Source: Gemmatimonadota bacterium (GTDB lineage Bacteria; Gemmatimonadota; Gemmatimonadetes; Gemmatimonadales; Gemmatimonadaceae). From it: a stretch of 44,944 bases of DNA. The stretch lies in NCBI GenBank assembly GCA_002737115.1, contig NSHR01000032.1, positions 1 to 44,944 of the forward strand, written 5' to 3'. Below, piece after piece: positions 33,075 to 43,100 of the stretch (its first letter is position 1; every line of letters begins with the position of its first letter). The notes under the pieces were generated by a model. The model made no database searches and was not told the origin of the DNA. It saw nothing but the letters and a program-made list of their open reading frames with translations. Made by a program: the position numbers and the translations under genes.

Positions 33075-34214
33075 ATGACGCCAGCGCGCCATGCTGCGAT
33101 CACCGGATGGGGTGAAGCGCTTCCCCCCGCCATCCTCACCAACGACGACCTCTCGACGTTCCTCGAGACCTCCGACGAGTGGATCACGCAGCGCACCGGC
33201 ATGAAGGAACGCCGCGTGTCGCACATCTCGGCAATCGAGATGGCCACCATCGCCTCGTCGCGCGCCCTCGCTTGCGCGGGACTCGAGGCCGGTGACGTGG
33301 ACCTCATCATCTACGGCGGCTGCAGCAACGAAGAAGCCGTCCCGAATAGCGCCTCCGGTGTGCAGATCGCCCTCGGCGCGACCCGCGCCGCCGCGATGGA
33401 TGTGAACACCGCCTGCACCAGCTTCCTGTACGGCCTCTCCACCGCCACCGCGATGATCCAGACCGGCGTGGTGCGCAATGCCGTCGTGATCGGCGTGGAG
33501 CTCATCACCCGCTACATGGACTGGAGTAATCGCAATGTGGCGGTGCTCTTCGGCGACGGCGCGGCCGCGGTGGTCGTACAGGCTAGCGACAACGAGGAAG
33601 GGGTGATTGGCACCGTGCTCGGCTGCGACGCCGAAGCACGCCAGAGCCTACGCGTGCGCGGCATCGGCTGCGGCTACGCGAATCGCGACGTCTCGCTCGG
33701 CGACACGCTGTGGGACTTCGACGGACAGGTCATCTTCAAGCGCGCCGTGCATGGGATGAGCGAGGCCTCGGGGCGGGTGCTCCGCGAAGCGGGCGTGACA
33801 GCGGATGACGTAGACCTCGTCGTCCCGCATCAGGCCAACCTGCGCATCATCGAGTCGGTGGCCAAGTACGCCGGCATCGGGATGGATCGCGTGATGGTCA
33901 CCGTGCAGAAGTACGGCAACATGAGCGCGGCCACGGTTCCCGTGAGCCTGGTCGACGCGCTCAAGGAAGGACGCGTGAAGCCGGGTAGCCTGTTGCTGAT
34001 GCCAGGCTTCGGTGGTGGACTCACGTTCGGTGCGCTGCTCGTGCGCTGGGGACAGCGCACGACACCCCTTGGCGCATCATCGATGGTGATGCCGCCGTGT
34101 GATCAGACCGCGCTCGAACTCGTCAATGAGATCCGGGCCAAGCAGGATCCGCACGGCCGCTCGCTGCGTGGACTGATGGAACCCGTGTTCGCGGAATCGA
34201 GGACGGCCGACTGA
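33075..34214 (+). CDS. Beta-ketoacyl-ACP synthase III (FabH-type) with C-terminal extension
   Basis: The product is 379 residues from ATG at 33075; the longer frame upstream is non-homologous. The KAS III triad is intact: C114 in DVNTACTSFLYG, H252 in PHQANLRII and N282 in KYGNMSAATVPVSL. SDEWITQRTGMKERR near residue 33 is the classic N-terminal block. It condenses an acyl-CoA with malonyl-ACP to start fatty-acid (or specialised lipid) chains. Usual length is about 320-340; here some 45 extra residues follow the normal LVRW end. It is not in a fab operon, so it may be a second, specialised copy. Confidence 0.93.
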   Translation: MTPARHAAITGWGEALPPAILTNDDLSTFLETSDEWITQRTGMKERRVSHISAIEMATIASSRALACAGLEAGDVDLIIYGGCSNEEAVPNSASGVQIALGATRAAAMDVNTACTSFLYGLSTATAMIQTGVVRNAVVIGVELITRYMDWSNRNVAVLFGDGAAAVVVQASDNEEGVIGTVLGCDAEARQSLRVRGIGCGYANRDVSLGDTLWDFDGQVIFKRAVHGMSEASGRVLREAGVTADDVDLVVPHQANLRIIESVAKYAGIGMDRVMVTVQKYGNMSAATVPVSLVDALKEGRVKPGSLLLMPGFGGGLTFGALLVRWGQRTTPLGASSMVMPPCDQTALELVNEIRAKQDPHGRSLRGLMEPVFAESRTAD

Positions 34215-34267
34215 GAAACAGCAAACGGCCACCGGAGGTGCAGCCACGTCACCGACTATTTTCCGGT

Positions 34268-35890
34268 ATGTCGTCCACCCCGCCCGCCCCAACGGCATCC
34301 GCCGACCCGCTGCACACCGACGCCGGTCTCCACCTATTGCGCTTCACGCGCGACGGGGACCTGCTAGTGTTCGACGACAAGCGGCCGGGCGAGGGGTTCG
34401 CGCAGTTCTACAGCCTCGAGCGCAACGAGCTGCGCAAGTTCGTCCGCGATGCCGTGCGCACCAAACTCGAGCGCGTGCGCAACCGCGATCTCTGCCAGTC
34501 GGCCTTCGACCGGTATCGCGCCTATCTGGCGTCACTGCCGCCGGAGAAAACGCCCACGCCGCGCAAGGCGGTGCAGGCGGCGCGACGCATGGCCGCCGTG
34601 GAAAGCGGCGGCAGCGCCGAGCTAGCCGAGCTGTATGATCGGCTTGATGTGCGCGACCCGCGTCCGCTGTTCGTGACCGGACGGGCTGGCACCGGCAAGA
34701 GCACGGTGCTGCGACAGCTCGCCGCCGCACAGGGCAATACGTGCGTGGTGCTCGCCCCGACCGGGCTCGCCGCGCTCAATGCGGGCGGGCAGACGATTCA
34801 CTCCTTCTTTCGCTTTCCGCTCAAGCCGCTCACCGCGCGCGACATCCAAGGCGGTAAGTGGCTGCAAGTGGCGAAGAAGCTGACCATGCTGATCATCGAC
34901 GAAATCTCGATGGTACGCGCCGACGTGGTGGACGGTATCGATGTGGCCATGCGCATGGCGAAGGGCAACGACCTGCCCTTCGGCGGCGTGCGCGTCGTGA
35001 TGTTTGGCGATCCGTTTCAACTGCCGCCGATCGTGTCGAAGGAACAGGCGAGTGCGTTCGGCGATCTGTGGTACGAGACGCCGCACTTCTTCGACGCGGC
35101 GGTCTTCAAGTACGCGCCACTCTCCACCGTCGAGTTTCGCACGGTGTATCGCCAGCGCGATCCGGTGTGGGTTGCGCTGCTGGACCGCGTGCGCACGGCA
35201 ACGCTCACCGGCGACGATTATCAATTGCTGCACACGCGCATTACTCATGCGACCGACGACGAACTCGACGAGACGATCATTCTGGCCGCGCGCCGTCTCG
35301 ACGCCGAACGGGTGAATCAGCGCCGACTCGACGCGCTCGACGACGCCCCCGTCACGTTGTCGGCGGAGCGGAGCGGCACGTTCAGCGCCGCGGGGGGCAG
35401 CGGTGCCGTCAAACAAGATCCGGCGCCCGATCCGCTGCAGCTCAAGCGCGGGGCGCGCGTGATGTTCGTGAAGAACGACCCGGAAGAGAACTGGGTGAAC
35501 GGATCGCTGGGCGAAGTACAGGCGATCAGTGCCACGGGCGTCATCGTGAAGCTCGACAGCGGGGCCATCGTGACCGTGGAGGCGCAGGAGTGGCAGCAGC
35601 TCGAGTACTGGTACGACGACGAGGCTGACGAAATCCGCCAGAAGGTGGTCGGCCGCTACACGCAGATGCCGCTGCAACTCGCCTGGGCCGTGACGATCCA
35701 CAAGAGTCAGGGACTGACCTTTGATCGGGTGCACGTGCATCTGGGGCGCGGCGCGTTCTCGGCCGGACAGACCTACGTCGCGCTCAGTCGCTGTCGCACG
35801 ATGGAAGGGATGACGCTCGAGTCACCGATCGGCGCCGGCGATGTGCGCTGTGATCCGCGCGTCGTGGAGTTCATGGGGCGAATAGCGTAG
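34268..35890 (+). CDS. Pif1/RecD-like SF1B DNA helicase
   Basis: The product is 540 residues from ATG at 34268. Walker A GRAGTGKST is at 138-146, preceded by VTGR. APTGLAALNAGGQTIHSFF is motif Ia, MLIIDEISMV (D211, E212) motif II and MFGDPFQLPPI motif III. AVTIHKSQGLTFDRV and QTYVALSRCR are motifs V-VI. This set defines Pif1-type 5'-3' helicases. The first 130 residues are a separate charged N-terminal region I cannot place. A C-terminal insert (about 385-460) contains an SH3-like VNGSLGEVQAI segment. It would act on replication or recombination intermediates. Its 3' end overlaps the convergent GNAT gene by 20 bp. Confidence 0.92.
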   Translation: MSSTPPAPTASADPLHTDAGLHLLRFTRDGDLLVFDDKRPGEGFAQFYSLERNELRKFVRDAVRTKLERVRNRDLCQSAFDRYRAYLASLPPEKTPTPRKAVQAARRMAAVESGGSAELAELYDRLDVRDPRPLFVTGRAGTGKSTVLRQLAAAQGNTCVVLAPTGLAALNAGGQTIHSFFRFPLKPLTARDIQGGKWLQVAKKLTMLIIDEISMVRADVVDGIDVAMRMAKGNDLPFGGVRVVMFGDPFQLPPIVSKEQASAFGDLWYETPHFFDAAVFKYAPLSTVEFRTVYRQRDPVWVALLDRVRTATLTGDDYQLLHTRITHATDDELDETIILAARRLDAERVNQRRLDALDDAPVTLSAERSGTFSAAGGSGAVKQDPAPDPLQLKRGARVMFVKNDPEENWVNGSLGEVQAISATGVIVKLDSGAIVTVEAQEWQQLEYWYDDEADEIRQKVVGRYTQMPLQLAWAVTIHKSQGLTFDRVHVHLGRGAFSAGQTYVALSRCRTMEGMTLESPIGAGDVRCDPRVVEFMGRIA

Positions 35891-36431
35891 TGCGCCACGC
35901 GTAGCGCCACTCCGGATACCATTGTCCGTCGGGCGCCGCGTACAGGATCTGCTCCACCGCTTCGGCACCCTGGCGCTCGTAGAAAGCGCGGGCCCGGGTG
36001 TTCTGCTCGTAGCACCACAAAAAGAGGCCCGGATGCGTCGCACGCTCGTGCGCGAAGTGCGCCACGGCCGTGAGCAAACCACGACCGATTCCCGCCCCGT
36101 GGTGCGATGGCAGCACATGCAGGTTGTCCACTAAGGTGCCCCACGTGGGGTCTTGGTCGATCGACGCAAAGGCGAAGCCCACCGGTTCACCATCGTGCCG
36201 GGCTATCCAGCCGAACTGACGATCCGTCATCGCCGATAGCTTCGGATGCCACACGTCGAGGCGGTTGGCAAGGAGATCCCCCTCGAGGTAGGCCTCGGAC
36301 AGAATGCCGCGATAGGCACTGCGCCAGCTCGCACAGTGCAGCGTCGCCACCACATCCAGATCAGCCACCGAGATGGCGTGCAACGTCACGGGTGTCTGGT
36401 TCAACGGTCGTTTACTCGGTCTAGAGGTCAT
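35871..36431 (-). CDS. GNAT family N-acetyltransferase
   Basis: The product is about 186 residues from ATG at 36431; a start further in, near VTLHAISVADL, is also possible. The acetyl-CoA loop is VLPSHHGAGIGRGLL (motif A, Q/RxxGxG/A form). The following LFLWCYEQNTRARAFYERQGAE is motif B. An HCASWRSAYRGILSEAYL start is common in this subfamily. The acceptor is unknown. It is cytosolic, single-gene and divergent from the methyltransferase gene 95 bp away. Confidence 0.92.
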   Translation of the reverse strand: MTSRPSKRPLNQTPVTLHAISVADLDVVATLHCASWRSAYRGILSEAYLEGDLLANRLDVWHPKLSAMTDRQFGWIARHDGEPVGFAFASIDQDPTWGTLVDNLHVLPSHHGAGIGRGLLTAVAHFAHERATHPGLFLWCYEQNTRARAFYERQGAEAVEQILYAAPDGQWYPEWRYAWRTTLFAP

Positions 36432-36526
36432 CCTGAGCCCGCAACGGCCGCCAGCGGTGATACACTTCGCTGACCATACGCTGCCGCTGTAAGCTCGACC
36501 CCTCACTCTGTACCAGCAAGTCCTCC

Positions 36527-37198
36527 GTGAAGCCTTACGAACGCCTCGCCGAAGCCGCGGCCCCTGATGGCACCGTGCTCACGCTGTACCGCCACGACGG
36601 CGCGTACCTGCTGCGCATTGATGGCATCGAGCTCATGTCGACGCGCCGGTCACAATCGGAAGTGCAGTTGGCTGAACTCGCCTGCCGCGGCTTGGCCGAT
36701 CAGCCGGGCGTGCGCGTGCTCGTGGGCGGACTCGGTTTCGGTTTTACCATGCGCGCCGCCCTCGAGCGACTGGGGCCCGATGCGCAGGTAATGGTGGCCG
36801 AGATTGTGCCTGAGGTGATCGCGTGGAACCGCAATCCTGAGTACGCGCTCGCGGGCGCGGCGATGGACGACCCCCGGGTCGATATCCGTGAGGGCGACGT
36901 GCTGCCGTTGCTCCGCACGCACCGAGGCGTGTTCGACGCCATCATGCTGGACGTGGACAACGGGGCGGAGTCGCTCACGACATCGGGCAATGCGAAACTG
37001 TATGTCGATACGGGCATTCAGGCGGCGATCGCCGCTCTGCGTCCCGGTGGCCGTGTGATCTACTGGTCAGCTGATGCCGATCCCGCGTTTGCGAAAGCGC
37101 TGCGCCGCAACGGACTCACCGTCACCACCGCGCAAAGCCACGCGCACGGAAAGCACGGCGCGGCCCACGCGCTCATTGCGGGGGAGAAGCGTCGGTAG
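36527..37198 (+). CDS. Spermidine-synthase-like SAM-binding protein
   Basis: The product is 223 residues from GTG at 36527; no upstream ATG is in frame near the fold. GGLGFGFTMRAALERLG (68-84) is the nucleotide-binding loop. VAEIVPEVIAWNR carries the acidic residue of strand 2. DAIMLDVDNGAESLT is the motif IV equivalent. The pattern is that of the spermidine synthase/class I methyltransferase fold. It lacks a clear N-terminal synthase beta domain, so polyamine synthesis is not certain. Its 3' end overlaps the convergent rmuC by 26 bp. Confidence 0.87.
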   Translation: MKPYERLAEAAAPDGTVLTLYRHDGAYLLRIDGIELMSTRRSQSEVQLAELACRGLADQPGVRVLVGGLGFGFTMRAALERLGPDAQVMVAEIVPEVIAWNRNPEYALAGAAMDDPRVDIREGDVLPLLRTHRGVFDAIMLDVDNGAESLTTSGNAKLYVDTGIQAAIAALRPGGRVIYWSADADPAFAKALRRNGLTVTTAQSHAHGKHGAAHALIAGEKRR

Positions 37199-38396
37199 CA
37201 TCCGCCTCGTCTTCAACCGGCAACTCCAACACCATTGCCGCTTCCGCCTCGGGAAGCCGCTCGGCCGACCGTAGCTTCTTCTCCATCGCGCGGCTGCGCT
37301 GACCGGTTTCCTCGATGGTGCGACTGGCGGTGGTGAGCTGTCGTTGCACCTTGTCGAGCACATCGCCGAATTTACCGAACTCGGTTTTCACCGCGCCGAG
37401 GACACGCCACACTTCAGCGGCGCGCTGCTCGACCACCAGCGTCTGGAAGCCCATGCGCAAGCTGGTGAGAATCGCCGCCAAGGTGGTCGGGCCGGCCACC
37501 ACCACGCGATACTGCTGCTGCAGATCACTCACTACCGACGGATGCCGAAGCACTTCGGCAAACAGCCCTTCGGTGGCGAGAAACATGATCGCGAAGTCGG
37601 TGCTGGCCGGCGGATGCACGTACTTGTCGTGGATCTCCTTAGCCGACCCGCGCACGGTGCGGATAAGCGCGTCGCTGGCTGCCTGCACGGCGGCGACGTC
37701 ACCCTGATCTGATGCGTCCTGCAGCCGCAGCCAGTCTTCCTGCGGAAACTTGGAATCGATTGGCAGCCATACGCAGGTGGTCGGATCATCGAGCGGTCCC
37801 GGCAACCGGACGGCGAACTCGACGCGCTCCGCGGTTTCCGGCCGAATGCACACGTTCTTGCCGTACTGCTCGGGCGTGAGCACCTGCTCTAGAATAGCCC
37901 CGAGCTGCACTTCAGCCCAGGTACCACGCGCCTTCACGTTGGTGAGCACGCGCTTGAGATCGCCCACCCCGGTGGCGAGCTGCTGCATCTCGCCGAGTCC
38001 CTTGTGCACGGTGTCGAGCCGATCGCTCACGAGCTTGAACGATTCGCCGAGTCGCTTCTCGAGCGTGTCGTGCAGCTTTTCGTCGACGGTACGGCGCATT
38101 TCGTCGAGCTTGCGTTCATTGCCTTCCTGCAGCTCCCGCACGCGCTGATCGAGCGTGACGCGCACGCGATCGAGCGAGGCTTGCGTAGCGTCGATCGACT
38201 TCGTCACCTCTTCGCGCAGCTCGCGCGCCGACAGCCGCGCCTCTTCACGTGCGCTGCGCAGCTCGTCGCGCAGTTCACGGCGGGCGACGTCGGGATCGGC
38301 TCCGGCACTCGGGCGAATGCGTAGTAGCTGCACGAGCAGCAGCACCACGGCGAGCGCGGCACACAGGAGTGTCAGCATAGCCACCGGCTCACCCAT
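37173..38396 (-). CDS. rmuC: RmuC-family DNA recombination protein
   Basis: The product is 407 residues from ATG at 38396, which overlaps the recD end by 8 nt. A single N-terminal membrane helix (MLTLLCAALAVVLLLVQLL) leads into a long coiled coil (about 35-140, EARLSARELREEVTKSID). The RmuC domain follows: NVKARGTWAEVQLGAILEQV, PIDSKFPQEDW and VVVAGPTTLAAILTSLRMGF. The family has a PD-(D/E)XK-like nuclease core; E. coli rmuC limits inversion at short inverted repeats. Coupling to recCBD suggests a shared role in processing DNA ends. Confidence 0.93.
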   Translation of the reverse strand: MGEPVAMLTLLCAALAVVLLLVQLLRIRPSAGADPDVARRELRDELRSAREEARLSARELREEVTKSIDATQASLDRVRVTLDQRVRELQEGNERKLDEMRRTVDEKLHDTLEKRLGESFKLVSDRLDTVHKGLGEMQQLATGVGDLKRVLTNVKARGTWAEVQLGAILEQVLTPEQYGKNVCIRPETAERVEFAVRLPGPLDDPTTCVWLPIDSKFPQEDWLRLQDASDQGDVAAVQAASDALIRTVRGSAKEIHDKYVHPPASTDFAIMFLATEGLFAEVLRHPSVVSDLQQQYRVVVAGPTTLAAILTSLRMGFQTLVVEQRAAEVWRVLGAVKTEFGKFGDVLDKVQRQLTTASRTIEETGQRSRAMEKKLRSAERLPEAEAAMVLELPVEDEADATDASPPQ

Positions 38397-40110
38397 GCGC
38401 CGCCTCCCCCGCCATACCCGCGCGCAGGATCGCTTCGAGCCCACTGCCCCGTCGCACGGTGCGCGACACCGCCGAGCGCATGACCGTCTCGTCACCGACG
38501 ATCAGCACGTGGCCGCGGGCGCGGGTAACCGCGGTGTACAGCAGTTCGCGTCCCAACACCCGACTGCCCTTGGCTGGCAACATCACGATGACGTTGGTGA
38601 ACTCCGAACCCTGCGCCTTGTGTACGGTCATGGCCCATGCCGTTTGTGTTTCGGGTAACCGCGCCGGCGGAATGGCGCGCGTGGCGCCCTCAGGCCCCGG
38701 GAAGTGCACTAGGAGCTCGCCATCGGCTTCCCACGCCACGCCCACATCGCCGTTAAACAGTTGCGTGCCGTAGTCGTTCGCGATCACCATTACCGGACGC
38801 CGATGATACCAGCGCTCGGTGATAACGGTGCCCTGGCTGCGCATCCAGCGCTCGACCTCGGCGTTGATGCCGGACACGCCCCACGTGCCTTCGCGCTCGG
38901 TGCAGAGCACGCGGAATCCATCGAGGGCTGTGAGAGCGGCGGCCGGCGACTCCGCCGAGAGGCACCGCTCGAGATGGGGCACCAGTAGCGCCAGCAACTC
39001 GGCACGATCGTGAGGCGCTGGTACCCAGCGCACATCGGTGCGTGCCGGGTCGTGCACGAGGGCCGAGAGTGCAACCGCGTCGCCAGCGAGAATCGCCGCC
39101 GCGGCCTCGCCGATGGCAGGGTGCGCTTCGAACCGATAGCTGCGGGTGAGCCGCAGCACGCGGTCGTGGAGCGCGTGGCCGGCGCCGATGTCGTGCGCGA
39201 CGCGACAGATCGCTCCGAACACGTCGCCGGCTTCCACACTCGCCAGCTGATCCTGATCGCCCACCAGCAGCAGCGTGGCGTACGACGGAAGGGCAGCCAC
39301 CAGGGCATCCATCAGCAGTACGTCCACCATGCTGGCTTCATCGAGAATCACCAGATCGTACGGCAACGGCGCGCCAGCGCGCGACCAGAAGCGGTCGCGA
39401 TCGGGCTGATAGCCCAGCAACCGGTGCACCGTGCGCGCGCTCTGCGGCACGCGCGCGCGAACGTCCGGCGAGGCGTTCATACCGTCGAGACGTAGGCGGA
39501 CCGACTCCGAGAGCCGTGCCGCGGCCTTTCCGGTGGGTGCGGCCAACGCCACGCGACGCGCGGGGTCGCGCGCGAGGGTATCGATGAGCAGCTCGGCGAT
39601 GCGCGTAGTCTTTCCCGTGCCCGGGCCGCCGGTGATCACGCGGAAGGTGGGCTCGCCGTGGGCCAGCGACATGCGAAGGTGCGCTGCGATGCGTTGCTCA
39701 GCGTCGAAGTACCGGCGGAACTGCACCAGCGAGCCATGCAGCACCAGCGGTGAGGCAGCCGAACTGTTCGCGCCGTGCACGACCGAGGGTACCGCTATCA
39801 GCGTCGCACGCCACCACGCGGTATCGCGCTCGTGCATCAGCGCACCGATGGTATCGGCGCCGACCGCAGCGGCGAGCTCTCGCGCCAGCTCCGTCGCTTC
39901 GGCGGCAAGATCGCTCAGTGACAGCGCGCTGTGGCCGTCGTCTCGCGCACGCGCCAGCAGCGCTACCGCCACGGCGATCGGCACGGCCGCTTCACCAGAC
40001 AGGCCAGCCCGTCGCACCGTGAGTTCGCCGAGGACACGGTCGCTGGTGGAGAGCAGATACTGCTCAACGGCGGCGTCGAAGAATGCCGTGAGACGGCGAT
40101 CAACACTCAT
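38389..40110 (-). CDS. recD: Exodeoxyribonuclease V subunit alpha (RecD helicase)
   Basis: The product is 573 residues. The N-terminal RecB-contact region (about 1-110) is followed by Walker A ITGGPGTGKTT (159-169), motif II VILDEASMVD, motif III LVGDQDQLASVEAGDVFG and C-terminal motifs MTVHKAQGSEF and LYTAVTRARGHVLIVGD. RecD is the fast 5'-3' helicase of RecBCD. The ATG at 40110 overlaps the recB stop (ATGA), so the subunits are probably made in step. Length is close to E. coli RecD (608). Confidence 0.95.
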   Translation of the reverse strand: MSVDRRLTAFFDAAVEQYLLSTSDRVLGELTVRRAGLSGEAAVPIAVAVALLARARDDGHSALSLSDLAAEATELARELAAAVGADTIGALMHERDTAWWRATLIAVPSVVHGANSSAASPLVLHGSLVQFRRYFDAEQRIAAHLRMSLAHGEPTFRVITGGPGTGKTTRIAELLIDTLARDPARRVALAAPTGKAAARLSESVRLRLDGMNASPDVRARVPQSARTVHRLLGYQPDRDRFWSRAGAPLPYDLVILDEASMVDVLLMDALVAALPSYATLLLVGDQDQLASVEAGDVFGAICRVAHDIGAGHALHDRVLRLTRSYRFEAHPAIGEAAAAILAGDAVALSALVHDPARTDVRWVPAPHDRAELLALLVPHLERCLSAESPAAALTALDGFRVLCTEREGTWGVSGINAEVERWMRSQGTVITERWYHRRPVMVIANDYGTQLFNGDVGVAWEADGELLVHFPGPEGATRAIPPARLPETQTAWAMTVHKAQGSEFTNVIVMLPAKGSRVLGRELLYTAVTRARGHVLIVGDETVMRSAVSRTVRRGSGLEAILRAGMAGEAAHG

Positions 40111-43100
40111 GGCGTACCTCCGAAGGCGCGATCGAGTGCGTGTAGCAGCTCGGCGGTGGGAGCATCGGTGAACCAGCCGTCGCGCCCGGTGGCGCCAATG
40201 CCGCGCAGGAATGCGTAGGTGACTTGGCCCCAGTGCACGCGTGGGTCATACCCGGGCTGCCGGGCGCGCAAGTGACGGTGCAGCGCCACCAGGTATACGT
40301 GGTACTGCAACGTGTAGTGCGTGGCGTGCATCGCGTGGCCGAGCGCCTCGGGCGCGTAATCGGCGTCGTTGGCCCCGAGCCAATTCGATTTCCAGTCGAG
40401 AATATGCCAGCGCCCTTCGTGCTCGAAGGCAAGATCGATGGAGCCGGTGAGATAGCCGCGGAACTGCTCATCGCGCAGGGTCCGCAACATCGGCGCATAC
40501 GCTTTCGCGTGCGCCGATCCATACGCCTCGAGGGCGCCGGCCACGGCGGCCATCGAGAAGTCGCGCACGGGCATGGAGAAGCGCCACTCGCGCAATGTGG
40601 CCTGCGGCGGCACCGCGCTCAGCGCAAAGCCCGCACCGGGGATCCCGGCACGACAGACCGTGTCGATCATTTCGCGAATATGGGTCGGGGTCCATCGGCC
40701 GTCGCGTGGCACCACCACACCATATGCGCGCAGGGCGTCCTCCACGGCCGCCTCAGTGGTGACGGCTGCACGCATGAAGTCGGTGTGCTCGAACAGGCCG
40801 TGCAGCACGTTGCCGATATTGGTACCGGCCGGCACGCCGCGGAAGCCGCCGACGTGCGCCGCCGTGCGACGCACCTCGTCGGGCTGCAGGATATCATCGA
40901 CGTCGCGGCTGTCCGCGTGCGACACGTTGCGCGTGAGCGTGGTGAAGCTGCTGCTGCGCCAGATGGCGAGCTGACCTGGCGCCGTCGTGAAGGTGAGCGG
41001 TGCGCGGCGCGCAGGCAGCTCGACTGGGGTCGGTACCGGCGACGCCGGCGCCTGCAGGACCACATCGGCGATACCCATCGTGCCGGCACTGGCGGCGATC
41101 AGCGTATCGATTGCCGCCCGCTCCACCGTGTCGCCACGGCCCTGGATGAGCCATCCGAGCGGCGACGCGGCGGCGTCGGAGAAGGTGCCCCATGTCACGT
41201 AGCAACGCGACTCGGCGCGCGTGAGCGCCACGTAGGCGAGACGCAGATCTTCACCGAGCTGCTCGAGCTGCTTCTGTTCACGGCGCTGTGCCTGTAGGGG
41301 CGAACCGAGATCGAGCACCATGCCGTCGTCGAGCGGCGTGAGCGTGTATGGGACATCGAGCGTTTTCGGCGCGAACGACTTGGTGCGCCAGAGCGTGGGG
41401 CAGAACACGACGGGCCACTGCAAACCCTTCGCCTTGTAAATGGTGAGGATCTGCACCGCATCGGCGTCCCGTTCCAGCCGCATCTCGCGACGTTCCGGCG
41501 TAATCGCCGACCCGCGCTCGCTTGCCACCCAGCCGTGCACCGCGTCGGGCGTGAGCGCCGAGACCGCGTCGGCTTCCTGCAGAATCTCGAGCACATGCCG
41601 CACGTTCGTGACCCGCCGCTCGCCATCGCGCAGCGACAGCAATCGCGCCGTGGCACCGCACGCGTTCAGCAGCCACGCCAGCGCCGTGGCGCCATCATGC
41701 CGCAGCCAGATCGTTCGTGCCAGAACCAGCCGATCCAGCACGCTGTCCCACGCGCCACTGCCATCGTTGCGCAGGGTGTCGGCCACCGCCACCGCGTCGC
41801 ATCCCCAGAGGCGAGTGGCCATGGCCGACCGCACCGCCGCCCCGTCGCGCGGTGTGGCAATCGCCACGGCCAGCCGCACGAGTTCGTCGGCCTCCTCACT
41901 GGCCAGCACATCCTGATTGGCGCCTACGACACAAGGAATGCCCGCCGCATCCAGCGACCGTTTGACTTCCTGCGCCTCGGCGTTGGTGCGCACCAGTACC
42001 GCTATCTCGGCGGCGCCAACGCCGTCGGCTATGAGACGCTGCATTTCCACCGTGACAGCACGAATCGCCAGCGTGGTGCCCTGTTCCTTCGCGATGCTGT
42101 GCTTCGACGTGTTGTACGCCTCGCCGATCCACATCCACTGCAACGCCTGCTGACCGTCGGCGGTGAGGGACTCGGGAGTATGCACCCGATTGGCCGCCGT
42201 GACCTCGGGCACGCCGATCAACTCGGGGCTGCAGGCGAACGGCTCGGGGTTTTGGCGAAACAGCTGCGTGACGCCACGCACCATGGCATCGGTGCTGCGA
42301 AAATTCGTGAGCAGCGTGTACCGTCGTTCGATGGTCGCGGCGGCCTTGAGATAGGCGTGCACATCGGCGTTCCGGAACGCGAAGATGGATTGCTTCGGAT
42401 CGCCGATCAGGAACAGCGGACACCCACTGAACGCGGTCGAGAAGATCGGGAACTGGGTGGGATCGGTGTCCTGAAACTCGTCGATCAGCGCTACGCAAAA
42501 GCGCTCGCGGATCCGCGAGGCCAGCAGCCCACCCGGTCCTTCAGCCACTAAAATATCGTGCAGGCGACGCAGGAGATCATCGAAGCCCATCAGGTGACGC
42601 GACTGCTTTTCCTGCTCGAAGGCTTTCGACACCGTGAGGACGAAGTCCTTGAGCAGCTGGGGAGCGAAATCAGGCGCCGCCTCGATGGTGGTGCGGGGAT
42701 GGCGTAAGTACGGCCGCATCAGACTTTTGATCCACGTAAGCGGATCATCACCGTCGTCGGAAATCAGCGCCGCGGCGGCGGGAGCCTGCAGCACGCGACG
42801 GCGCAACCAGTCCTGCGTGAGACGCTGCAGGATGTTGCTGTCGTCGTCGAGAAACGTGCCGCCAAAATGCACGCGACTTTCCAGCGCGCTTTCGGAGAGC
42901 ACGCGATGACAGAAGCCGTGAATGGTCGACACCCCAAGCTCGTCAAGCGCACCGAGGGCGGCACGCACGATGGGGGCACCGGCGCTGCCATGCTTCTCGT
43001 ACAGCGTGAACAGATCGTCATTGCCCGCATCGCGCAACGGCGGCGTGTCGGACCAGACACGATCGGCCTCGCGCAACACCGCACGAATGCGGCCGATCAG

